NCBI GenBank assembly: GCA_029785235.1
Contig: JAFMAA010000043.1
Span: 1-8,325, forward strand
Length of the DNA stretch: 8,325 nt
Reading direction: 5' to 3'
Source: Nitrososphaerota archaeon
GTDB taxonomy: Archaea; Thermoproteota; Nitrososphaeria; Nitrososphaerales; UBA183
Below, one piece after another: positions 1 to 5,423 of the stretch; the first letter of the stretch is position 1; each line of letters begins with the position of its first letter. The translations under genes and the position numbers were made by a program. Below the pieces are notes generated by a model. The model searched no databases and was not told where the DNA came from. It saw only the letters and a program-made list of their open reading frames with translations.

Positions 1-70
1 TCCCGTAGTCTAGTGGTCAAGGATAGAGGCCTCTCGAGCCTCTGACGCGGGTTCAAATCCCGCCGGGAGC
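1..70 (+). tRNA. tRNA-Glu (anticodon CTC), first two bases outside the window
   Basis: The cloverleaf can be folded by eye. The T arm has a GCGGG/CCCGC stem around a TTCAAAT loop. The anticodon stem is GAGGC/GCCTC around the loop CTCTCGA, which places CTC at positions 34-36 and reads GAG, glutamate. The 3' acceptor strand CGGGAGC needs GCTCCCG at the 5' end, but the window opens at TCCCG, so two bases are missing at the edge. The gene ends at GC with no encoded CCA, as in many archaea; CCA would be added afterwards. An integrase gene follows on the same strand, so the 3' half probably serves as an integration site. Confidence 0.95.
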
Positions 71-101
71 ATACCAATAATCAAACAAACCCATGGGTGA
101 C

Positions 102-109
102 TTTAAATA
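102..109 (+). promoter_or_regulatory. Probable TATA box of the integrase gene
   Basis: TTTAAATA is a good archaeal TATA element. Its centre is about 26 bases ahead of the ATG at 132, the spacing expected for a leaderless transcript that begins at or next to that codon. It lies inside the possible longer reading frame that starts at 93, and so argues against that start. Confidence 0.5.
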
Positions 110-131
110 CAATCACCTTATCTTTACAGCC

Positions 132-1679
132 ATGGGAAGACCTCAGATCGGCGGCCCTTCGAAGCAGGAACTTCTGCAAACCGTGCCCCTGCGCCGGTGG
201 TACGAGAACGTCGGGCGGGGCTCCGTCATCACGGCAGACGTGAAGCTCAGGAGCCTGAGGCTCTTCTGCCATCTCATGAAGACCGACCCTTTCAAGCTCC
301 TCAAGATGAACGAGAAGAGGCTGCACGACCTCCTCTTGGATTTCATCGCAGCGGAGGAGAAGAGGGGCCAGTCCGGGAGTTCCACCCATACCCATGTCAA
401 GGCGGTCAAGAGCTGGCTTGCCTTCAATGGCATTGTTGTCAACCGACCAGTGAAGATTCGCAACACCCAAGCCACCCCCACCCTCAAGGACGAGAGGGTC
501 CCGACCCAGGAGGAGCTGAGGCGGATATTCATGGCCTCCACCCCCCGGAACCGGGTGATGTGCGCCCTGATGGCGCACTCCGGGGTCCGCCCCGAGGTGC
601 TAGGGAACTATCTGGGGAAGGACGGCCTCCGGGTGGGGGATCTTCCCGACCTGAGGATCAAGGGGGAAACCATCGAGTTCAACCAGATACCGGCGCAGGT
701 CGTGGTCCGACCCGAGCTTTCGAAGGCGGGGCACAAGTACTTCACCTTCATCGGGAGCGAGGCTTGCTCGTACGTTGTTGATTATCTTCGGCAGAGGATG
801 GAAGCAGGGGAGCAGATCGGTCCCGATAGCGATCTTATCCACGCCCAAGCGAACCAGGACAAAGTCCGGGGCTCCGACAAGCACCTCACGACTGTCAACG
901 TCGGGGATGGTGTCCGGAAGTCAATCCGGGCCGCGGGGCTACCCTGGCGGCCCTACGTGCTCCGGGCCTATTTCGACACCCAACTGCTCCTGGCCGAGAA
1001 CAAGGGAAAGGTCGCCCACGACTACCGGGTCTTCTGGATGGGGCATAAGGGAAGCATTGAGGCACGGTACACAACCAACAAGGCCCGTCTCTCCGGGGAC
1101 TTCATCGAGGACATGCGGGCCACCTACAAGCGGTGCCTACCCTTCCTTGAGACGATCTCGGGTCAGCACGACGACGTTCCCAAGGAGGTGGCCAAGGCCA
1201 TGCTCCAACTGGCCGGCTTCGACGAGGAGGAGATCGAGAAGATGGACCTGAACGACCTGGCGGCTGTCCGAGACCAAGTGAGGGACCGGCTGGGGGCATC
1301 GGATGGACCCAAGCAGGAGGTTGTCTCCATAGGGGAAGTTCCTGGGAGGCTCGCAGCGGGGTGGCAGTTCGTGGCTGCGCTCGGTCCCACCCAGGCCATC
1401 GTCACTGCGCCTTTCAGTCCACGTACATCACCCACTCTAGGAGCTTCCGCCTTGCCTCTTCGTGCGGTAGCCAGTCCGGTTCCCCCCGCAGGGCAAAGCG
1501 CAGTGGGTGGTTCGCGAGTAGGAGGGCAACCTGCCTCGTCAGTGGACCGAGGTCCTTCATTGACTCTACCCTTACCTCGGATGGCCTCGGGACAGCCTGG
1601 GGAAGCGCATTCGGTGGGAGTGCACCGGTTGGAACCGCACCGGGGGTTGCCAAAGGAAGATAGCCCTGGCCAGAGTTGA
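132..1679 (+). CDS. Tyrosine recombinase / archaeal integrase with an unusual C-terminal tail
   Basis: This is a site-specific recombinase expected to integrate and excise an element at the adjacent tRNA-Glu. Residues are numbered from a possible earlier ATG at 93. An N-terminal core-binding SAM-like domain (about 30-125) precedes the catalytic domain (about 135-345). Catalytic candidates are R166 in AHSGVRPEVLG, a lysine near 211-215, R291 in RPYVLRAYF (Y288 replaces the usual His of HxxR), H318 in FWMGHKG and the nucleophile Y326 in ARYTTNK. The stretch GWQFVAAL...QAIV at 424-437 resembles the extreme C-terminus of related archaeal integrases as I remember them. Here the frame runs on for about 85 Pro/Ser/Gly-rich residues antisense to the next gene, so the tail may be non-native. 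The start at 132 is preferred because of the TATA box at 102-109. Identity is very secure; the exact ends are not. Confidence 0.93.
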   Translation: MGRPQIGGPSKQELLQTVPLRRWYENVGRGSVITADVKLRSLRLFCHLMKTDPFKLLKMNEKRLHDLLLDFIAAEEKRGQSGSSTHTHVKAVKSWLAFNGIVVNRPVKIRNTQATPTLKDERVPTQEELRRIFMASTPRNRVMCALMAHSGVRPEVLGNYLGKDGLRVGDLPDLRIKGETIEFNQIPAQVVVRPELSKAGHKYFTFIGSEACSYVVDYLRQRMEAGEQIGPDSDLIHAQANQDKVRGSDKHLTTVNVGDGVRKSIRAAGLPWRPYVLRAYFDTQLLLAENKGKVAHDYRVFWMGHKGSIEARYTTNKARLSGDFIEDMRATYKRCLPFLETISGQHDDVPKEVAKAMLQLAGFDEEEIEKMDLNDLAAVRDQVRDRLGASDGPKQEVVSIGEVPGRLAAGWQFVAALGPTQAIVTAPFSPRTSPTLGASALPLRAVASPVPPAGQSAVGGSRVGGQPASSVDRGPSLTLPLPRMASGQPGEAHSVGVHRLEPHRGLPKEDSPGQS

Positions 1680-1764
1680 CCCCCTGGACCGGCAAGACTT
1701 CGACCTCACCGTCCCTCCCTTCAGGCACTGGCACCAGCACAATGGCGAACCTCCTTCCGTTCAC
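1414..1764 (-). CDS. Small conserved protein, paralogue A, unknown function
   Basis: I do not recognise the family. The protein has a hydrophobic N-terminal block (FAIVLVPVPEG), a Pro/Ala-rich linker, and a C-terminal block with NHPLRFALRGEPDW followed by a charged helix ending in LLEWVMYVD. The gene at 3772-4137 encodes a clear homologue with the same two blocks and a different linker. Codon differences between the two are nearly all synonymous on this strand, which marks it as the coding strand. The start is uncertain. GTG at 1764 has a GGAGG eight bases upstream (1773-1777). GTG at 1770 aligns with the start of the paralogue. TTG at 1779 would give exactly the same 121-residue length. The whole gene is antisense to the 3' end of the integrase frame and is head-to-head with the AlbA_2 gene. 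Confidence 0.72.
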   Translation of the reverse strand: MNGRRFAIVLVPVPEGRDGEVEVLPVQGVNSGQGYLPLATPGAVPTGALPPNALPQAVPRPSEVRVESMKDLGPLTRQVALLLANHPLRFALRGEPDWLPHEEARRKLLEWVMYVD

Positions 1765-1772
1765 GGACACAG

Positions 1773-1777
1773 CCTCC
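1773..1777 (-). promoter_or_regulatory. Shine-Dalgarno GGAGG ahead of paralogue A
   Basis: Read on the minus strand, GGAGG lies eight bases before the GTG at 1764 and overlaps the alternative TTG start at 1779. It favours the shorter start, although the alignment with the paralogue favours the GTG at 1770. Confidence 0.4.
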
Positions 1778-1824
1778 AATGATGAGGGGCTGTGACCACT
1801 TGCCCGCAGGGGAGAAGGAGAAAA

Positions 1825-1835
1825 GGATACTTACT
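1825..1835. promoter_or_regulatory. Weak AT-richer core between divergent genes
   Basis: The stretch around GGATACTTACT is the only AT-leaning patch between paralogue A and the ATG at 1851. It sits 20-25 bases ahead of that ATG, consistent with a leaderless start, and could also serve the minus strand. The match to a TATA consensus is poor. Confidence 0.25.
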
Positions 1836-1850
1836 CTCCCTTTCGGCCGC

Positions 1851-2774
1851 ATGGGGTGTTACGGCGACTACTTGGTGGCAAGCAAACAAGGACCGGGCCC
1901 CTCTTCACTTGCAGCCTACCTTGCCAACATCACAGGGGAGGACTGGGGAGCCGAATTCAAGAGGGCGGCCCTTGATGGGGACTACCAACTCAGGAAGGCG
2001 GTTGCCTCGTTAGGAAATCACGGAGGGGGGGAGCTCTTCGTGGGTGTAGAGGATGATAAGCGAATTACCGGAACCGCACTGACGGTTGATACCTTCTATT
2101 CGCGCCTGTGCCAGAGAGGGCCAACTGCGGATTGGTACACTCTCGATCTTTCCACACTCGTTGAATCTACCCGGGAGATTGGTCTGAGCGACCCTTCAAG
2201 ACGCGTGCTTGTTGCCTTGGTCAGAGTATCCCTGTTACCGGGCCTCGTAGTGAACGCGACTGGCGAACTTGTCTGGTACGAACGCCGCGGCAGATCTGAT
2301 CACACTCTCCTACCCCAGGAATGGGTCGAGTCGATTCGAAGATTCGAGCGAGGCAAGCTGCTCCTTGAGCTGTATAGAGAGTTCGCAGCAGCCGTCAGCA
2401 CGATCCCACAGTTCACCTACGGCCAGCCAGTAGCTGCTACTCACTTTTCCCTTCCTAGGTACGATACGGCACGAAGAGATGGATCGATCTTCACTGTTCT
2501 TACCGCCGCTGACCAAGACTACCTTCACACTTCGATAAGAACTGACGAAGCAGGGTTTGCGGCACCTGGGTTGCTGGCTCGCTACCTGCTTGACGGAACT
2601 CGGCTGGACCGGCAAATCGCGGATTACAAACAGTCAGGCCTAAAGCAATGGGATTCGGGGCCAAGCCAAGAACTGCGAGTTGCGGCAGAGGTCTGGAAGA
2701 AAGAAGTTACCCGGTTTCGCACCTACCTCGAAGGTCTCGGCGTGCTTCCGCGCCAACCTACACCTACTGCATAG
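1851..2774 (+). CDS. Schlafen-type AlbA_2 domain protein
   Basis: The N-terminal part carries the AlbA_2 (Schlafen, PF04326-like) signature: WGAEFKRAAL, then a helix, then SLGNHGGGELFVGVEDD and RITG. This matches the family pattern ExK...AfaNt.GG.l.iGV.dd..i.G, with His after the conserved Asn where Thr is usual. Family members are linked to nucleic-acid binding or cleavage and are fused to varied effectors in regulators and defence proteins. The remaining ~200 residues include a strand-rich middle and a helical C-terminus, and I cannot assign them. There is no obvious P-loop or second enzymatic motif. The frame is open back to an ATG at 1779, which would give 331 residues. I prefer the ATG at 1851 because the first 24 residues look non-domain and leave no room for a promoter. 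Its role in this element is unknown; defence or regulation is possible. Confidence 0.85.
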   Translation: MGCYGDYLVASKQGPGPSSLAAYLANITGEDWGAEFKRAALDGDYQLRKAVASLGNHGGGELFVGVEDDKRITGTALTVDTFYSRLCQRGPTADWYTLDLSTLVESTREIGLSDPSRRVLVALVRVSLLPGLVVNATGELVWYERRGRSDHTLLPQEWVESIRRFERGKLLLELYREFAAAVSTIPQFTYGQPVAATHFSLPRYDTARRDGSIFTVLTAADQDYLHTSIRTDEAGFAAPGLLARYLLDGTRLDRQIADYKQSGLKQWDSGPSQELRVAAEVWKKEVTRFRTYLEGLGVLPRQPTPTA

Positions 2775-2799
2775 AGCCCTTTCGCTCTCAATAGCGTCT

Positions 2800-3654
2800 T
2801 CACCTAGGAGTCATCTGGGAGGAGACTATCGCCAAGAGTCGGGCACCGAAACGCCCCTTCATCGTCTTCTCGATGATGTCGGACGTGGCTCCGAACTGTT
2901 GCGGAAAGAATGCCGTCTTCGTTGAACCGTGGTCGTCTCGGAGCAGTACCGCTACGATGGCGAATCTATCCCCGTATGTCTCCTTGCCTAGCTGGAAAAC
3001 CTTGAAGAACGCCTCGGAAAATGCGATATCGTCGAGGACGGTGTCCAAGGTATGCTCGCCTTCTGGGTCCAACTTGGATTGGAACTCTGCTATCTTGCTT
3101 GCCATCGGGGTAAGAGTGGCAACGATATCGACGACGTTACTGATTACTCGGTCACCCGGTGGTAGCGTTTCTAGGACTAGCAGCTCTTCAGGGGTCATGT
3201 CGGGTCGCCCTAACTCGGGAATGATATCCCGTTCTTGGAGCGGCACTTTCCTTAGGTAGTGACGGAACCCTCTACCGGTTCCTCGAGTTTCCTCCGGAAG
3301 CGCGTTTGTATGAGGTATGTCTTGGATGCAGTGTTCGCAAAGAATCCGATCCGTGCCAGCGCTCCAAGGATGAGCTACGCCATCTGGAGTCACCGGATCT
3401 TCATTTTCGTCAGCCTTAGCTCGGCCATTCACTACCTCGACCTCAAGGCGCTGATGCCTATAGGGGAGGTCTGCCCCGGTAGCGATCTGAAAACACCAGT
3501 AGCACCTACGACCAGTGGTCAAGTCCCCGTGGCACAATCGCTGAATAAGTTCCAGAAGGCGTGGAAACTGGGGGTGGCCTACGATGGCCCCGAGTATTGA
3601 AGCGAATTCCGCAGCAACTTCCTCGGGTTTGCGTGTTGGCGATTCTTTGCTCAT
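2800..3654 (-). CDS. Unrecognised 284-residue protein with paired CxxC motifs
   Basis: I do not recognise the family. CYWC at residues 51-54 and CEHC at 106-109 have the spacing expected of two zinc knuckles, so a treble-clef or zinc-ribbon-like site is plausible. The N-terminal 45 residues look helical. The region after 150 is an acidic helical stretch (MTPEELLVLETLPPGDR), followed by an alpha/beta C-terminal portion containing FAIVAVLLRDD and AFFPQQFGATSDIIEKTMKGRFGARLLAIVSS. There is no signal peptide or membrane helix, so it is probably cytoplasmic. The ATG at 3654 is well supported: an AT-rich TATA element lies just upstream, leaving a leader of only a few bases. The 3' end faces the AlbA_2 gene with a 25-base gap. 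Copy B lies 117 bases upstream on the same strand but seems to be transcribed separately. Confidence 0.82.
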   Translation of the reverse strand: MSKESPTRKPEEVAAEFASILGAIVGHPQFPRLLELIQRLCHGDLTTGRRCYWCFQIATGADLPYRHQRLEVEVVNGRAKADENEDPVTPDGVAHPWSAGTDRILCEHCIQDIPHTNALPEETRGTGRGFRHYLRKVPLQERDIIPELGRPDMTPEELLVLETLPPGDRVISNVVDIVATLTPMASKIAEFQSKLDPEGEHTLDTVLDDIAFSEAFFKVFQLGKETYGDRFAIVAVLLRDDHGSTKTAFFPQQFGATSDIIEKTMKGRFGARLLAIVSSQMTPR

Positions 3655-3678
3655 GCCGCTATGGAGAACTCTAATGAG

Positions 3679-3690
3679 TTAATATTTTTG
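3679..3690 (-). promoter_or_regulatory. TATA element of the CxxC-protein gene
   Basis: On the minus strand this reads CAAAAATATTAA. It is the most AT-rich spot nearby and is centred about 30 bases ahead of the ATG at 3654. That predicts a transcript start within a few bases of the codon, a near-leaderless archaeal promoter. Confidence 0.55.
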
Positions 3691-3771
3691 GATGTCTTGT
3701 GACACTTCCCGATTCAGTTCACGGCCCTGCAACCGGTTTCTACCGTTGTTGCCAACGCACCGCCCAGTTGG

Positions 3772-4137
3772 CTACCTCTCCTGCCACGCGAGGTACTTCG
3801 CCCATTCCCGGAGCTTCAGCCGCAACTCAGAGCGGGACATCCAGTCCGGCTCGCCCTGCAACGCGAATCGCAGGGGGTGGTTTGACGGTAAGCGGGCCAC
3901 ATGCTTCTTCAATGGCCGGAGGTCGGCCATGCCCTCGGGGATCTCACGAGGGGAGCCTGGGAGGACACCCTGTTCACGCGTCGCCTCCTGTGAGGCGGGA
4001 ACCGGCTGCGACACCTGAAGGTAGTCGATTACGGATTCCAAGTCTTGGACCTGGGAGACGCCAACCTCCCCGTCGATGGTGGTGCCTTCAGGGACAGGGA
4101 CCAGTAGGACGGCCATTCGATTGCGGCTTGCGGACAT
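3772..4137 (-). CDS. Small conserved protein, paralogue B, unknown function
   Basis: This is a homologue of the minus-strand gene at 1414-1764. Shared features are the N-terminal AV/IV-LVPVPEG block, a GEV-V-VQ segment, a Pro-rich variable linker and the C-terminal core NHPLRFALQGEPDW followed by a basic amphipathic helix (LRLKLREWAKYLA). It has 121 residues from the ATG at 4137, with no signal peptide or membrane helix. The frame is open to a GTG at 4155, but the TATA box at 4165-4173 puts the transcript start near 4143, which favours 4137. The gene is head-to-head with the toxin-antitoxin operon across about 160 bases. Neighbour context hints at a regulatory or accessory factor, but no known domain was recognised. 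Confidence 0.76.
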   Translation of the reverse strand: MSASRNRMAVLLVPVPEGTTIDGEVGVSQVQDLESVIDYLQVSQPVPASQEATREQGVLPGSPREIPEGMADLRPLKKHVARLPSNHPLRFALQGEPDWMSRSELRLKLREWAKYLAWQER

Positions 4138-4163
4138 AAGTGTTCGGCAGACCAAGGCAGAGA

Positions 4164-4180
4164 GATATTTAAGTGTTATA
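4164..4180. promoter_or_regulatory. Divergent promoter core between paralogue B and the toxin-antitoxin operon
   Basis: The sequence GATATTTAAGTGTTATA is AT-rich on both strands. Read on the minus strand, CTTAAATATC lies about 31 bases before the ATG at 4137 and fits a TATA box for paralogue B. Read on the plus strand, ATATTTAAG or TTATAG could drive the antitoxin-toxin operon, which would then have a leader of about 100 bases. Shared control of both directions is possible. Confidence 0.45.
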
Positions 4181-4295
4181 GATTTCTATGCTGGCCTAGC
4201 ACTGCGGTCACAAACAATCTCAAGGCAGACTCAAGTACTAGCCGGAGTTATGTCGCGCGGGGTCTGTTTTGAAGAGTAGTGAAGGAAGGGAAGAC

Positions 4296-4931
4296 GTGCC
4301 ATCAAAGAGCGTCGGGACGGCCCATCTGACCAACGTTCAATCGGGTTTGACTGCACATCAACTGCTTCCAAAGGAAAGGATAATGATTTCGTTGATAGGT
4401 GCGGAGGGAGCCTCTGGCCAACGTTACGAGCATATCCCCGGGTTGACTTGGCTCCAAAAGGAAGTCTTTGTAGTCTTGCGTCGCCTTGAGGGAGAGGATA
4501 TTGTCAAGAGATCCTTCGAACCTCACAAGCTGGGAATGTTCTCCGAGGAAGTGGATCATCTCCTGCAGGGTCTCATGGCTGATGGGTTGGTCGTGAGGGC
4601 TGGCACTGCAGGGCTCGCGCTCTCTGCTGAGGGGAAACGTCTTGCTGATGAAGTCCTAGGGAGCGGGAAATCTGGGGTCGCAATCGTACGTGAGGTGAAG
4701 GGTCTACTAAATAGTTTAGACTACGGTGATTTGATTGCCTACGTTTACTCTGCATACCCTGGATGGGATTCGGCGTCCGAGGTCAAGCACTACCTGGATG
4801 ACAGGGGTCGTAGGGAGAGACTAGCTCACAGGCTGTACGCTGCTGGCAAAATCAGCATTGAGCGCGCCGCTCAGGTTGCTGGGACGACTGTAGAGAAGTT
4901 CGCTGACGACCTCCGCAAGCACGCGCGTTAG
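4296..4931 (+). CDS. Winged-helix antitoxin with UPF0175-like C-terminus
   Basis: This is the likely antitoxin and autoregulator of the PIN toxin that follows. Residues are numbered from a TTG at 4269. A winged-helix part (about 32-125) contains IPGLTWLQKEVFVVL, then EPHKLGMFSEEVDHLLQGLMADGLV and a wing leading to LSAEGKRLADEVL. This pattern is frequent in archaeal toxin-linked regulators. It is followed by DLIAYVYSAYPGWDSASEV and a C-terminal helix-turn-helix, AAGKISIERAAQVAGTTVEK (191-210), which resembles UPF0175 antitoxins. The GTG at 4296 has a purine-rich GGAAGGG upstream; TTG 4269 and ATG 4383 are alternatives, but the last would clip the first helix. The stop is 12 bases before the toxin start, so the two are co-transcribed. 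By analogy with known families it would bind DNA and neutralise the nuclease. Confidence 0.85.
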   Translation: MPSKSVGTAHLTNVQSGLTAHQLLPKERIMISLIGAEGASGQRYEHIPGLTWLQKEVFVVLRRLEGEDIVKRSFEPHKLGMFSEEVDHLLQGLMADGLVVRAGTAGLALSAEGKRLADEVLGSGKSGVAIVREVKGLLNSLDYGDLIAYVYSAYPGWDSASEVKHYLDDRGRRERLAHRLYAAGKISIERAAQVAGTTVEKFADDLRKHAR

Positions 4932-4933
4932 TC

Positions 4934-4942
4934 AGGAGAGGT
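4934..4942 (+). promoter_or_regulatory. Shine-Dalgarno site for the PIN toxin
   Basis: AGGAGAGGT lies in the 12-base gap after the antitoxin stop, directly before the ATG at 4944. It fixes the toxin start and suggests coupled translation within a two-gene operon. Confidence 0.6.
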
Positions 4943-4943
4943 A

Positions 4944-5423
4944 ATGCCGGTTCGAGATGACGGTCACGACTTGGCATTTGTGCTTGACACTACGGTCCTG
5001 ATAAAACTGCACCGAAATCGGTGCACGGAGGACGTTCGAAGGCTCGAACAAAGATTTGAGTGTCCGCAAACGGTCGCTGCGGAATTCGCAAAGGGTCGCC
5101 GAATTCCTCGTACGCTGAGGTCCGAATTCCCTTGGTTGAGTGTCGTTGCAGACACTTGCGAGAGCTTTGCACTAGGTGAAGGTCTTGGACCCGGGGAAGA
5201 GCAAGCTATCCTGCACTGTCTGTCGGATGGAGAGTACCGCATCTTCGTCTCAGATGACAAGCTGGCAAGACAGCGAGCCGTGGCCGCAGGAATCGGGACC
5301 ATTGACTCGGCTGCCTTAGTTTCAATGATTTATGCTAAGGGAGTCACACAGGCGAGGGCCTACATCCAACAACTTCGCATGATGCTGTCCATGCGGCGCA
5401 CTAGCCGTGGGAAGGTCAGATAA
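4944..5423 (+). CDS. PIN-domain toxin ribonuclease (VapC-like)
   Basis: This is a 159-residue PIN nuclease, expected to cleave RNA with Mg2+ and act as the toxin of a type II pair. Acidic active-site candidates appear in order: D15 in FVLDTTVLIKLH, E47 in TVAAEFAKG, E85/E86 in GLGPGEEQAI, and D104/D105 in IFVSDDKLARQRA. The segment GIGTIDSAALV (116-126) is the usual C-terminal PIN strand-helix. The GEEQAI and DD..AR motifs place it closer to the DUF3368-type PIN group than to short classical VapC. The C-terminal ~25 residues are basic (MRRTSRGKVR) and may touch RNA. All expected acidic residues are present, so it is probably active. The 3' end overlaps the convergent minus-strand gene by eight bases. 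Confidence 0.92.
   Translation: MPVRDDGHDLAFVLDTTVLIKLHRNRCTEDVRRLEQRFECPQTVAAEFAKGRRIPRTLRSEFPWLSVVADTCESFALGEGLGPGEEQAILHCLSDGEYRIFVSDDKLARQRAVAAGIGTIDSAALVSMIYAKGVTQARAYIQQLRMMLSMRRTSRGKVR

Noticed and set aside
93..131. Earlier integrase start at the ATG at 93, adding 13 residues
   Set aside because: The added stretch contains the best TATA box (102-109), and the residues do not look like part of the domain. The ATG at 132 fits leaderless transcription.
775..1251. Plus-strand Ser/Arg/Pro-rich frame inside the integrase gene
   Set aside because: It is an off-frame shadow of the integrase with a composition typical of shifted GC-rich coding sequence.
2773..2788. Short inverted repeat AGAGC/GCTCT between convergent genes
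   Set aside because: Five base pairs and no T-run are too weak to call a bidirectional terminator.
2873..3600. Two plus-strand frames opposite the CxxC-protein gene
   Set aside because: No domains and no promoter or ribosome site were seen. The minus-strand frame has a good start and promoter.
3692..4139. Plus-strand open frames across paralogue B
   Set aside because: They are antisense shadows. The minus strand shows synonymous divergence from paralogue A and has a promoter; the plus frames are low-complexity.
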